A stretch of DNA of 64,000 bases from Algivirga pacifica (GCF_039543525.1 NZ_BAABJX010000005.1:62001-126000), one strand, 5' to 3'. Counted from the first letter of the stretch, positions 17,288-26,849 are shown. The notes: generated by a model from the letters alone, not told the origin. Translations and numbers: made by a program.

Positions 17288-18185
17288 CTTATATAAGGTT
17301 TAATGACGGAGTCAGCGTATCATTGATTAAGATAGTCTCAAAGCACTAAGACCACCTTTTCGTTAATAAGATGTATGAGTCTGGGGTTACCCCTATTGAG
17401 AAATGGATTTTTTTGAAAAAAAATATAGTGTTATTTATATATGAAGTTGTTAAATAAAGCGTTATTTATGAAGAGTAAAAAGGAAAGGATAATTCTGAAA
17501 GAATTACCGCTAAGGGTTCAATAATTATTTACAAAAATATTGATATAAAATTGTCAATGCTGTTATTCGGTTTGTCAATTAAATGAAAGACGGCAAAGAG
17601 ACCGTTTTTGACCAAGGTTCTATTCTTATTGAGATAAGTAAGCTACGACAACCAATTAAAAAAACATTCAAGTTGCCGTTATGGCTCAAGTGCAAGCTGT
17701 AACATGATGAACTATTTACAACACTAAGAAATTACTGAAACTAAGATTAATGATTTCTCCTGTTTAAGGAAAGGGGAGACATGACAGGGTGATCAACACT
17801 TTAGTTTACTTGTATAAGTAAGTATCATTCAAGTGATGGTCATAGTCTATAAGTACGTTTGCGATAATTTTAACCAATAACAAACAACTTTATTATTAAT
17901 AGCTTATTAGAGGACTGAATTCTTATATCTCTTAAAATTCCTATATCTATAGAAAATATTGGAAGGTGGAGTTATTGCCAAAATTCCCATGATGATACTA
18001 TACCAAAAGAGGTATAGGGAGTGAATCGCATGCCTCATAACAAGGTAGATTATTTCAATTCCTTAAAGTAACAGCAGCAAAAGATAATATGTGGCAGTAT
18101 GCACTTTTCAGAACTGTGTATCACGGTCCATATTTTTTAATAATCAATAACTGTAGTCTAACATTTAACTTTAAACTTAACACAA
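17288..18185. other. 898-bp gene-free divergent region
   Basis: No coding frame of substance was seen on either strand. Features noticed are GGGGTTACCCC (17383-17393), which resembles the GGGGTAC motifs upstream of the sigma factor and chitinase genes, and AT-rich DNA through about 17400-17560. It separates the surface-repeat gene from the FG-GAP repeat gene and is the longest gene-free stretch in the window. Confidence 0.5.
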
Positions 18186-19118
18186 ATGAAAAAGTATCTA
18201 TTGCTTTTGGTAGGAGTAGCATGTTTCTCAACGGAAAACTTTGCTCAAGTAACTGCAAGATTATCTAATGGAAGCAGCCTTGGAGGGAACATATCGTATA
18301 CTTCTGATGCCTACTATGGTGATAAAGGCACATACTTCGCCGATGTCAATGGTGATGGTAAAGCAGATGCGATTGTCGTAAACAATGGCGGAATCGTAGC
18401 CAGACTATCTGATGGAAATAAGTTCGGTGGCCATGTTGTCATGAGCGACCATGGTTATTATGGTGACAGAGGTACCTACTTTGCCGATGTCAATGGCGAT
18501 GGCAAAGCGGATGCGATCGTAGTGAACAACGATAAGGTTGTGGCAAGACTATCTGATGGCAGTAAGTTTGGAGATCATGTGATTTTGAGTGATCACGCTT
18601 ACTATGGCGACAAGGGTACCTACTTTGCGGATGTCAATGGTGATGGCAAAGCAGATGCGATCGTAGTAAACAACGATAAAGTTGTAGCAAGACTATCTGA
18701 CGGCAGTAAGCTTGGTGGACACGTAATCTTAAGTGATCACGGCTATTATGGTGATAAAGGTACCTACTTTGCCGACGTTAACGGTGATGGTAAAGCAGAC
18801 GGTATTGTAGTAAACAACGATAAGGTTGTGGCAAGACTATCTGACGGTAGTAAGCTTGGTGGACACGTGATCTTAAGTGATCATGCTTATTATGCAGATA
18901 GAACGATGGCTTTCGCGGATGTGAATGGAGATGGCAAAGCAGACGGTATTGTAGTGAACAACGATAAGGTTGTAGCTAGACTATCTGACGGAAGTAAGCT
19001 AGGTGGTCATGTGATCTTAAGTAACCATGCTTACTATGGTACTAAAGGAACTATGTTCGCAGATGTAAACGGTGACGGTAAAGCAGATGGTATCGTTGTC
19101 AACGAGTCAGCAAACTAA
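18186..19118 (+). CDS. secreted six-repeat FG-GAP/VCBS protein
   Basis: A 310-aa protein with a signal peptide (residues 1-20, ending NFAQ) followed by six near-identical 48-residue repeats. Each repeat carries a DVNGDGKAD motif (a Ca-binding-like loop), then IVVNN, ARLSDGSK-type and DHAYYGDKGT segments. Six such units could close a six-bladed beta-propeller, as in FG-GAP/PVL-type lectins. Carbohydrate binding is inference. There is no T9SS sorting domain and no catalytic part. The DNA repeats (144 bp) are also highly similar, suggesting recent expansion or gene conversion. Confidence 0.75.
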   Translation: MKKYLLLLVGVACFSTENFAQVTARLSNGSSLGGNISYTSDAYYGDKGTYFADVNGDGKADAIVVNNGGIVARLSDGNKFGGHVVMSDHGYYGDRGTYFADVNGDGKADAIVVNNDKVVARLSDGSKFGDHVILSDHAYYGDKGTYFADVNGDGKADAIVVNNDKVVARLSDGSKLGGHVILSDHGYYGDKGTYFADVNGDGKADGIVVNNDKVVARLSDGSKLGGHVILSDHAYYADRTMAFADVNGDGKADGIVVNNDKVVARLSDGSKLGGHVILSNHAYYGTKGTMFADVNGDGKADGIVVNESAN

Positions 19119-19139
19119 GATTATTTCATTGATTTCTTT

Positions 19140-19166
19140 CTACGACCTATAATGTATAGGTCGTAG
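19140..19166. repeat. 11-bp stem-loop after the FG-GAP gene
   Basis: CTACGACCTAT pairs perfectly with ATAGGTCGTAG around AATGT. It precedes a second, stronger hairpin and has no T-run of its own. Confidence 0.75.
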
Positions 19167-19178
19167 TTAGCTACAATT

Positions 19179-19218
19179 AATAAAGCCGTATTTCTTTGAG
19201 GAGAAATACGGCTTTATT
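19179..19218. terminator. bidirectional terminator, 17-bp perfect stem
   Basis: AATAAAGCCGTATTTCT pairs perfectly with its reverse complement around TTGAGG. It lies between the convergent FG-GAP and UMF1 genes and could stop both transcripts. Confidence 0.8.
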
Positions 19219-19247
19219 GTTATTGTGGTAGGGGAGCAATATTTTCG

Positions 19248-19318
19248 GAAGGATAAAGGAGTAAGGATAAAGGAAGATATTTTTACGAATTTAATCCTTC
19301 TTCCTTTATCCGTCAACT
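19248..19318. repeat. degenerate heptad inverted repeat
   Basis: Heptads AGGATAA, AGGAGTA, AGGATAA, AGGAAGA are followed after a short spacer by TTAATCC, TTCTTCC, TTTATCC, giving an inverted pair. It is the third inverted structure at this convergent junction. Confidence 0.65.
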
Positions 19319-19325
19319 GTTTTCA

Positions 19326-20645
19326 CTAGGCTTCTGCAGTGACTTTCTTATGACGAACACCCGTTTTAGGCATTCTAAAGAAGAACATCAATAACAAGCC
19401 AATGATAAATAATCCACCAAGAGCTAGAACAGAGTAGCGCATATTTCCTGTTAGTTGCTCTATGAATCCATAAGCAAAAGTACCAATAACGATGGATAGC
19501 TTCTCTGCTACATCGTAAAAGCTGAAATAAGAGGTAGTATCAGGAGATCCTTCAGGGATAAGCTTGGAGAAGGTAGAGCGTGACAGCGATTGTATTCCTC
19601 CCATTACGAGACCAACACTCATACCTACGATATAAAATTGTAGTTGGTCCTGCACAAAGTAAGCAGAAACACATAGAGCGATCCAGATCAGAATCATGCT
19701 GATAAGTGCGGCTTTATTAGAGGTCTTTTTGGAAACAAAGGCAAATAATGCCGCTCCTCCAATAGCAACCACTTGTAATAGGATAATTAGACCGATTAGC
19801 CCGGCAGAGTCCATTTTTAGTTCTTTTTCACCAAAACTGGCAGCTAATAAGATGACGGTTTGTACACCCATGCTATAAAAGAAGAAGGAAGCCAGGAAAA
19901 TACGTATATAAGGCTTGTCTTTAGCATCTCTCCATACCTTGTGAATTTCCTTATATCCTTTGCGAAATAATTTATGTACAGGAGAAGGGTCCTTTTCATG
20001 TTGTTCATTGGGTAGATGTGCAAAGGTGTATTGAGAGAAGCCAAACCACCATACGCCCACACTTAAGAAGGCTATACGAGAAGGAAGCGTATCACTTTCG
20101 ATACCAAACCAGTCTTTTTTCAGAATGAGGATTAAACTAACAACCAGATGGATGACACTGCCAATATAGCCTAAGGCAAAGCCACGTGCTGATACGACAT
20201 CGTATCGGTCTTCGGTGACAATCTCGGGAAGGTAAGCATTGTAGAATACGAGTGAGCCAGAGAAGCCTATGCTCGCTAACATGCTAAATAGGATACCCCA
20301 TTCCACATTTTCTCCAGTAAAAAAGAATAGGGCAGTGCAGGAAAAGGATCCGAGGTAAACGAAAAATTTTAATAACTGCTTTTTGTACCCTCCAGCATCT
20401 GCAATACCAGATAATAGAGGGGATAACCCCGCAATCAATAAGAAAGAAAACGAAAGGGCATAAGCCAATAATACCGTGTTTTCTATTTCAATACCAAAAA
20501 ATGGTACTATTCCCTCTTTAAAAAGCTTACCAGTGGTAGCGGTATAAAAAATGGGAAAGATTGCAGTGGAAATTGCTAAAGAATATACAGAGTTGGCCCA
20601 GTCATACATGCACCAGGCATTTACCACTTGTTTGTCGTTTTTCAT
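19326..20645 (-). CDS. UMF1/Atg22-type MFS transporter
   Basis: A 439-aa protein with about 12 membrane segments. The N-terminus NAWCMYDWANSVYSLAIST is the signature of the UMF1 (Atg22-like) branch of the major facilitator superfamily. MGGIQSLSRSTFSKLIPEG later in the protein is also conserved in this branch. The substrate of bacterial members is not known. The tail is basic. The gene stands alone, with the sigma factor gene upstream on the same strand but about 100 bp away. Confidence 0.9.
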   Translation of the reverse strand: MKNDKQVVNAWCMYDWANSVYSLAISTAIFPIFYTATTGKLFKEGIVPFFGIEIENTVLLAYALSFSFLLIAGLSPLLSGIADAGGYKKQLLKFFVYLGSFSCTALFFFTGENVEWGILFSMLASIGFSGSLVFYNAYLPEIVTEDRYDVVSARGFALGYIGSVIHLVVSLILILKKDWFGIESDTLPSRIAFLSVGVWWFGFSQYTFAHLPNEQHEKDPSPVHKLFRKGYKEIHKVWRDAKDKPYIRIFLASFFFYSMGVQTVILLAASFGEKELKMDSAGLIGLIILLQVVAIGGAALFAFVSKKTSNKAALISMILIWIALCVSAYFVQDQLQFYIVGMSVGLVMGGIQSLSRSTFSKLIPEGSPDTTSYFSFYDVAEKLSIVIGTFAYGFIEQLTGNMRYSVLALGGLFIIGLLLMFFFRMPKTGVRHKKVTAEA

Positions 20646-20746
20646 GATCGTTTAGTCAAATAAGTTTCTTTTCAGAAAGCATAGTTTCTTTCGCAAAGTA
20701 TATATAATTATACATACTCTGTTTACTAACGATCATTTTTTAAAAA

Positions 20747-21313
20747 TCACATAACAGGTTCCCCATGTTTTCGCATTGTAGCAACGGCTTTATAGATCAG
20801 GTTTCTGAGCGATTGATACTTAATGCCAGTAATGGCACCGATCTCTTCATAGCTTTTACCTTCATAAAACTTAAGCTGTACAACCTCACGTTGACGGTTG
20901 CTTAGGGTAGAAAGGCTATTTTCCAACCAATACTGTTTGGCACGTTCATCCTCTTTCTGTATGATTTGCTCTTCGTCAGAAAGCTCTATTTCTGTCGTAT
21001 TCCAGTCCCATTCCCCTACGTGTTGGTGTTTCTGTTGCTCTTTGACGCATTTGATCAAATTATTTCTCAGGGCACGGAAGAGGTAGGCCTGAATGGAGCG
21101 GATATCTTGCAAGTGATCCCTATTCTCCCAAAGACGAGCAAACAGATCTTGAATAGCATCCTGTGTGAGGGATTCGTCTTGAGTGATCTTGATGCCGTAA
21201 GCCTTCATCGGCGCATAATACTCCTGGAATACTTCGGAGAGCATTCCTCCCTGAGCGTGCTCGGTAGCTTCTTGGCGACCAAGCAGATGATACATAGTCA
21301 TAACAGTAAACAT
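20747..21313 (-). CDS. ECF-type RNA polymerase sigma factor
   Basis: A 188-aa sigma-70 family factor with region 2 (EVFQEYYAPMKAYGIKITQD... DAIQDLFARLWENRDHL) and region 4 (LSNRQREVVQLKFYEGKSYE, then EIGAITGIKYQSLRNLIYKA). There is no region 1 or 3, as in ECF factors. Three in-frame Met codons (residues 1, 4, 7) leave the start uncertain. No FecR-type anti-sigma or TonB receptor gene adjoins it, so its trigger is unknown. An imperfect inverted repeat with GGGGTA/TATCCCC lies about 65 bp upstream. Confidence 0.92.
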   Translation of the reverse strand: MFTVMTMYHLLGRQEATEHAQGGMLSEVFQEYYAPMKAYGIKITQDESLTQDAIQDLFARLWENRDHLQDIRSIQAYLFRALRNNLIKCVKEQQKHQHVGEWDWNTTEIELSDEEQIIQKEDERAKQYWLENSLSTLSNRQREVVQLKFYEGKSYEEIGAITGIKYQSLRNLIYKAVATMRKHGEPVM

Positions 21314-21375
21314 TTAGGTTGGTAATGGAAAACCCTGTATAGTTGTTCTTTACACACCCTAAACATATCGCCTTT

Positions 21376-21396
21376 CGAGGGGTACTCTATCCCCGA
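21376..21396. promoter_or_regulatory. inverted GGGGTA/TATCCCC site upstream of the sigma factor gene
   Basis: TTTCGAGGGGTA is mirrored, with a one-base offset, by TATCCCCGAAA. It sits in the 273-bp divergent region between the sigma factor and the M49 peptidase genes, where an operator would be expected. The role is inference. Confidence 0.35.
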
Positions 21397-21586
21397 AAAA
21401 CAGGATACAAAAAAATCACGTTTTATTTATACTCTTACTCATAGTTACAAGGTAGTCGAAAATTAATCATTCTACATGACCCTAAATTCCCCGTATTCTG
21501 ACTATTTATCCCTTTTTCCCTCCTATACTTTCCTGTGAATTCCTTACCTTCGATTTTTATAATACTAACTTAAAAAAGCACAGCAT

Positions 21587-23248
21587 ATGAAAGTATCTCA
21601 ATTGATTTTAGCCGCAGCAGCCTCTGGTTTGCTGATGACTTCGGCTTGTAATAAAACAGATCAAAAAGCAGACGATAAAACGATGGAGCAAAATGAACCT
21701 ATGAGTAAAGGAGAGGCTTTAATGTCAAGCTATACGCCTTTTACATTGACCGCTGATCTTTCGAACTTATCTGAGAAGCAGCAACAATTGGTGGCTCACT
21801 TGATTGATGCAGCCCAAATTATGGATCAACTGTTCTGGAAACAGGCATATCCTGGAGATAAGGAGGCTTTATTGGGAGCACAAACTGATCCGGCTTTAAA
21901 ACAATATATTCAGGTTAATTATGGTCCTTGGGATCGTTTGAATGATAACCAACCATTTATCGATGGAGTAGGAGAAAAACCAAAGACAGCCAATTTCTAT
22001 CCTACAGATATGACACAAGAGGAGTTTGATAACTTATCTGGGGAGGAGAAAAAGAGTCTTTACACTTTGATTAGAAGAGAAGGTAAGAATCTTAAAGTGG
22101 TTCCTTACAGCGAAGCATACAAAGAAGAGTTGACGCAAGCAGCAGAGCTATTGAGAAAAGCAGCAGCCTTGGCAGAAGACGAAGGCTTCAAGAAATACCT
22201 GACACTAAGAGCAGACGCTTTATTGTCCAATGAGTACTATGAATCGGATGTTGCATGGATGGAGATGAAGGATAATGAGATCGATGTCGTGATCGGTCCA
22301 ATTGAAAACTATGAGGATAAGTTGTATGGGTATAAGGCAGCTTTTGAGGGGTATGTATTGATCAAGGACATGAAATGGTCTAAGAAACTGGAGAAATTTG
22401 CCCAGTTCTTACCTGAGTTACAAGAGGGATTGCCTGTTGAGGATAAGTATAAGCAAGAAAAGCCAGGTACGAATTCTCAGCTGAATGCTTACGATGTGGT
22501 GTACTATGCGGGTGATTGCAATGCAGCCTCTAAAACCATTGCCATTAACCTACCGAATGACGAGCGTGTACAGTTAAAATATGGCTCAAGAAGATTACAG
22601 TTGAAAAATGCAATGCGTGCGAAGTTCGATAAGATTTTGGTACCTATCGCTAAGGAGTTGATTGACAAGTCACAGCAACAAAATGTCACATTTGATGCCT
22701 TCTTTGCGAACACAATGTTCCATGAGGTAGCACACGGGTTGGGAATCAAAAATACGATTAACGGAAAAGGAACTGTACGTAATGCACTTCAGGCACATTA
22801 CTCTGCATTAGAAGAAGGAAAGGCTGATATTCTTGGCTTGTATATGGTGCAGCAGCTACATAAGAAAGGAGAGATTGAAGGTGATATGAAAGACTATTAC
22901 ACGACTTTCCTGGCGGGTATCTTCCGTTCGGTACGTTTTGGAGCAGCTTCTGCTCACGGAGTAGCGAATATGATTCGTTTCAACTTCTTTAAAGAGTACG
23001 GAGCTTTTGAAAAAACAGAGAAGGGAGCCTATAAGGTGAACTATGATAAGATGGAGGAAGCAATGAACGCTCTTTCTCAGAAAATTCTTCAACTGCAAGG
23101 AGAAGGAGACTTTGAAGGTACATCTCAATTGGTAAAAGAGATGGGGATGATTTCCAATGATCTTCAAAAAGATCTGAACCGATTGGAGGAAGCAGGTATA
23201 CCCGTTGACGTTATATTCAATCAAGGTAAAGAAGTAATGGGCTTGTAA
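21587..23248 (+). CDS. M49-like zinc metallopeptidase lipoprotein
   Basis: A 553-aa lipoprotein (lipobox around TSACN, Cys21) with a zinc-peptidase core. HEVAHG is the HExxH motif, and EEGKAD about 45 residues later supplies the third ligand, as in dipeptidyl-peptidase III-type (M49) enzymes. Classical DPP III has HExxGH, whereas here the motif is five-residue HExxH, so it belongs to a bacterial M49-like branch. It probably acts on the periplasmic side of a membrane. It is followed by a heptamer array rather than a standard terminator. Confidence 0.78.
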   Translation: MKVSQLILAAAASGLLMTSACNKTDQKADDKTMEQNEPMSKGEALMSSYTPFTLTADLSNLSEKQQQLVAHLIDAAQIMDQLFWKQAYPGDKEALLGAQTDPALKQYIQVNYGPWDRLNDNQPFIDGVGEKPKTANFYPTDMTQEEFDNLSGEEKKSLYTLIRREGKNLKVVPYSEAYKEELTQAAELLRKAAALAEDEGFKKYLTLRADALLSNEYYESDVAWMEMKDNEIDVVIGPIENYEDKLYGYKAAFEGYVLIKDMKWSKKLEKFAQFLPELQEGLPVEDKYKQEKPGTNSQLNAYDVVYYAGDCNAASKTIAINLPNDERVQLKYGSRRLQLKNAMRAKFDKILVPIAKELIDKSQQQNVTFDAFFANTMFHEVAHGLGIKNTINGKGTVRNALQAHYSALEEGKADILGLYMVQQLHKKGEIEGDMKDYYTTFLAGIFRSVRFGAASAHGVANMIRFNFFKEYGAFEKTEKGAYKVNYDKMEEAMNALSQKILQLQGEGDFEGTSQLVKEMGMISNDLQKDLNRLEEAGIPVDVIFNQGKEVMGL

Positions 23249-23280
23249 TTTTTCCTTGCAAAAACAACCTCTTAATTGTA

Positions 23281-23377
23281 GGATGAAGGAATCTATACCC
23301 TGAAAAGATGTATTTTCCTTCATCCTTCATCCTTCATCCTTCATCCTTCATCCTTCATCCTTCATCCTTCATCCTTC
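23281..23377. repeat. CCTTCAT heptamer array with inverted lead
   Basis: Eight copies of CCTTCAT run from 23317 to 23372. They are preceded at 23281-23291 by the reverse complement (GGATGAAGGAA), so the start of the transcript tail could pair with any unit of the array. It lies 30-130 bp after the M49 gene. Confidence 0.9.
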
Positions 23378-23513
23378 CACTTCTTTTTCAACTGAGAGAT
23401 AACCATTTTTTGTTAATTAACAGAAATGGTACAATTAGGACAAAGAGTATTATAATTTAATTATATTCTTTAGTCTATATGATTTAGTTTTAAAAAAATC
23501 ATAAAAAATATCA

Positions 23514-23521
23514 TAAATTTG
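23514..23521 (+). promoter_or_regulatory. Bacteroidota -7 box
   Basis: TAAATTTG matches TAnnTTTG fully. It lies about 90 bp upstream of the lipoprotein ATG at 23612. No clear -33 TTTG was seen. A second match, TACTTTTG at 23595-23602, is only 9 bp from the ATG and would leave almost no leader. Confidence 0.4.
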
Positions 23522-23611
23522 GCCAGTAAACTCACGTGGCTTTAAACACTAAATTAAAGAAAACGAATGTTTAAGCATTACGAATTCTAACTTATACTTT
23601 TGTTATTGACT

Positions 23612-25414
23612 ATGAGCAGAACTAAAACTAAGATCGCATTGGGGCTGAGCTTAATGCTGGCATCCTCATGTGCATTGATTAATGAAGAAGTAGTAATAGA
23701 TAAGGATAATCTGGTGAAAGCACCCAATGATTTTCAAGCGGGGTTGCCTTTGCTGGATGGTATTATAAATATAGACGACTTTATCTCAGCAGGAGAAGGG
23801 TTGACAGTAGGTACAGATGATATCTATACTTTTGAGGAAACATCTTCGATGTCTTTATCCAATTTGGATGATGTAGCACAAGGGATGGGATTAGATTCCT
23901 TTGATGAGTTAGTCAATCTGGATTTCTCGGATTTAGCTATTTTTGATGAGATGGTGACCTATGAGGATATCGTTATGCAAATCAAGCCAGATCTAGAGGT
24001 TACTTTTCTTCCAAGTGGAGCAGCAAGTAATAATATTTCTGTAGTGATAGATCCTTATTTGCCAGAGAATATTGACCCATTTAATCCGCCATCATTTGAT
24101 AATCCAGCAGCCTTTGAGTTTGAGGTGCCGTTGGCAGTGACTGAAAATTTGGTCTATGACTTGGGTATTGGATTAATAGACTTTACACAGGGAGGTATGT
24201 CAGTAGTGTTGGACGTACACAATGCTGATCTTTTTGAGGCAACAGTAAAGATCAATAATCTAAGATCAGAAGATGAAGCAGAGGTAGAAGAAGTGATTGC
24301 TCCCAAGGAGAAAATAAGTAATACGAAGGTAAGATATACAATACCTTTGAGTGGAAAGGTTTTCGACTTAGTGACAACAGGGGCTTCTTACCCTAAAGAA
24401 CTGTTACCTAAGTTGACAATTACGGGAGCCACTACTCCTTATATGATTTCAGGGTTGGAATTAGCTCCTGAAAAAGAAATCTCTACGGTAAAGGTATTAT
24501 TTAATCAGGATGCTGATATCAGTATCGATATTCCAGAGACTACGCAGGATTTTGCCTTGGATCTAGGCGCTATGGAAGGAGCAAGTATTACATTTAATCC
24601 AAACAATGAGGACTTAAAGATTGGAATGGACTTCCATAGTTCGTATGGAATTGATGTTTCTTTTGCTCCTAGTCTTAAAGCAACATTTAGCGATAATAGC
24701 GTTGAGACAATCTTCTTACAGCAAGAAAATGACTTGGGAGCTACAGAGAAGATTGAAGAAAGTGCCGTTATTAAAGGTGCAATGGAGGATGGTGCAATGG
24801 CAACGACTTCTGTGAGTATCTATGAGGTGGCTAATTTGTTGAATATCTCTCCTGAAAAGAAAATTTCTTCATTGGCATTAGGAGGTCAGATGAAGTTGAT
24901 CAGTGCTGGGAAAGACTTATTAGCTGCAGGAACTGAGATTACGTTGGAAGTAGGTGATGAAGCGACAATGGAGCTGGCTGCAATCATCCCGATTGATGCT
25001 CGATTAGACGGGCTTACTTCTGAAATCGCCTTGGAAGATGGTTTTGCGTTGGATCAGAATATTAATGAAGAAAGTGAAGTGACCATGTCTATTGAGAGTA
25101 AGAGTGAGATTGCTCTTGATCTAGGAATGACCTTTGAAGTACAGACAGAAGAAGGAATACAAGTATATAGTCTAAATGAAGGTAAAGCAGTGATCGTAGG
25201 GGGAAGACCTACGGGGTATATGACTTCCTTTAAGTTGACCGCAGAAGAAATCAATGCGCTATTGAACAATCAGGGATTGACTGTAAAACTGACAGCTGAG
25301 TCATCTGATTTGGATGAGGATGGCATCAAGGAGTTTACCCAATTGAAAAAGGGAAGTTCCATTGAGCTGAAAGGCGGTATTTTGCTGCATGTGAAAAATG
25401 GAAGCAACGAGTAG
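23612..25414 (+). CDS. large beta-rich lipoprotein, unknown function
   Basis: A 600-aa protein. The ATG at 23612 gives MSRTKTKIALGLSLMLASSC, with the lipobox ASSC at about residue 20. An upstream TTG would add four residues and is less likely. The mature part is acidic, lacks cysteine-rich or catalytic motifs, and is made of alternating hydrophobic/polar stretches with many predicted strands. No family was recognised. The gene precedes the DUF5723 barrel gene by 37 bp, probably in one transcript. The two may form a lipoprotein plus outer-membrane barrel pair. Confidence 0.75.
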   Translation: MSRTKTKIALGLSLMLASSCALINEEVVIDKDNLVKAPNDFQAGLPLLDGIINIDDFISAGEGLTVGTDDIYTFEETSSMSLSNLDDVAQGMGLDSFDELVNLDFSDLAIFDEMVTYEDIVMQIKPDLEVTFLPSGAASNNISVVIDPYLPENIDPFNPPSFDNPAAFEFEVPLAVTENLVYDLGIGLIDFTQGGMSVVLDVHNADLFEATVKINNLRSEDEAEVEEVIAPKEKISNTKVRYTIPLSGKVFDLVTTGASYPKELLPKLTITGATTPYMISGLELAPEKEISTVKVLFNQDADISIDIPETTQDFALDLGAMEGASITFNPNNEDLKIGMDFHSSYGIDVSFAPSLKATFSDNSVETIFLQQENDLGATEKIEESAVIKGAMEDGAMATTSVSIYEVANLLNISPEKKISSLALGGQMKLISAGKDLLAAGTEITLEVGDEATMELAAIIPIDARLDGLTSEIALEDGFALDQNINEESEVTMSIESKSEIALDLGMTFEVQTEEGIQVYSLNEGKAVIVGGRPTGYMTSFKLTAEEINALLNNQGLTVKLTAESSDLDEDGIKEFTQLKKGSSIELKGGILLHVKNGSNE

Positions 25415-25451
25415 TAATCACTGACATTATTAAGACTATAGAAACAATATC

Positions 25452-26849
25452 ATGAAAACATATATTCTTAGAAGCCTGACACTTTCTTTGATGTTTTCCC
25501 TGGCAACTTTTACGGCATGGGGACAGGACATCTATTTCTTCAATGACTCTCACCACCAATCGCTTCATTTGAATCCTGCGAAGCGTTTGAACCATCGCTT
25601 TAATCTGGTGCTTCCTGCAGGTTATATGAGTACCAATGTGTATGGAAGTCATTCGTTTAATCAGATTTTCTCTGAAAACACTGAAACAGGAAAATATCAG
25701 ATCGATTTGGATCAATTGTATGAGCAATCTACTGATGGTGCTTTTTCAGAGGTAGATTTTAGCTTTGAACTATTTGGTGCTTATTATAAGTCGGATAAGT
25801 ATACGGCATTCTTATCGGTAAGAGAGAAGGTCTTCTCAGAAGTGGGTACTTCTCCAGAGTTGCTTGAGTTTATGGCAAAGGGACCTGCATCTAAGACGGA
25901 CTATACATGGAACCTAGCTCCTGTTTTTGATCTTCAATACCTTAGAGAGGTGAAAATTGGAGGTTCTTATAAGGTCAATGACCGATTGAATATCGGTGGT
26001 GCGATTAACTATCAGCAAGGAGTACAATCGTTCAAGATTCAGGAAGAAGGAAACATTTCCGTGACACAAGGTGGTGCACCTAACTATCCAATCACTACAT
26101 CTTCAGATTTAATTATTCTGACGACAACTTCTCTGGGAGATTTCGATACAGAAAACAATACGTACGAACTGGTAGAGAGCGATGAGATTATTAGTCAAGC
26201 AATTAGTCCTTCGAACAAAGGGTTTACCATTGATCTGGGAGCTACCTTTAAGCTAACAGACAAAATTAACTTGGAGACAAGTATCTTGAACCTGGGTACT
26301 GGTGTGGTTTGGAAAAACGATATTACAGGATATAAAGTAACTTTGGATAATGTAAGCTTTGAAGGTCTTGATCCAGCAGAACTGCAAGGAGATAATGCTG
26401 ATTCTGAAAGTAGTACTTCTTTTGCTTCTGATAGTTTACTCTCTTATGAGAATATATCAGAAGGCGTAGAAGCGTATTATATTGGTCAACCTACGGTATG
26501 GAATATTGGAGGTAGCTATGAGCTATACAAGAACCTGACAGCAGGTGTGTTATTGACCAATAAATTCTATAATGATCGAGTGAATACTGGATTGGGAATT
26601 TACATTGATCAGGGTTTAGGTGATTTCCTAAATGTAGGCTTGGGATATAAAATCGATAGCTTTGGTAGCCAATTAGGCGCTTCTCTGGCATTGGGATTCC
26701 CTGGCTTCAAGTTGTATATGTCAGCTGATAATGCATTCGGCCCGATGATTGGTGGAGGTCTGGGTACCAAACGCTTGAATGTCAATACGGGTATGGCTAT
26801 TCAAATAGGAAGAAGCAAAGAGCAACGCTATCCTGCCAAACTGAAATAA
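25452..26849 (+). CDS. DUF5723-type outer-membrane beta-barrel protein
   Basis: A 465-aa secreted protein with a signal peptide (ending FTAWGQ). The N-terminal region (SLHLNPAKRLNHRFNLVLPA) and the later strands (FELFGAYYKSDKYTAFLSVR, GGSYELYKNLTAGVLLTNKF) fit the DUF5723 family of Bacteroidota outer-membrane barrels. The C-terminus is basic (KEQRYPAKLK). The function is unknown. It is co-transcribed with the preceding lipoprotein and followed by a clear terminator. Confidence 0.75.
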   Translation: MKTYILRSLTLSLMFSLATFTAWGQDIYFFNDSHHQSLHLNPAKRLNHRFNLVLPAGYMSTNVYGSHSFNQIFSENTETGKYQIDLDQLYEQSTDGAFSEVDFSFELFGAYYKSDKYTAFLSVREKVFSEVGTSPELLEFMAKGPASKTDYTWNLAPVFDLQYLREVKIGGSYKVNDRLNIGGAINYQQGVQSFKIQEEGNISVTQGGAPNYPITTSSDLIILTTTSLGDFDTENNTYELVESDEIISQAISPSNKGFTIDLGATFKLTDKINLETSILNLGTGVVWKNDITGYKVTLDNVSFEGLDPAELQGDNADSESSTSFASDSLLSYENISEGVEAYYIGQPTVWNIGGSYELYKNLTAGVLLTNKFYNDRVNTGLGIYIDQGLGDFLNVGLGYKIDSFGSQLGASLALGFPGFKLYMSADNAFGPMIGGGLGTKRLNVNTGMAIQIGRSKEQRYPAKLK

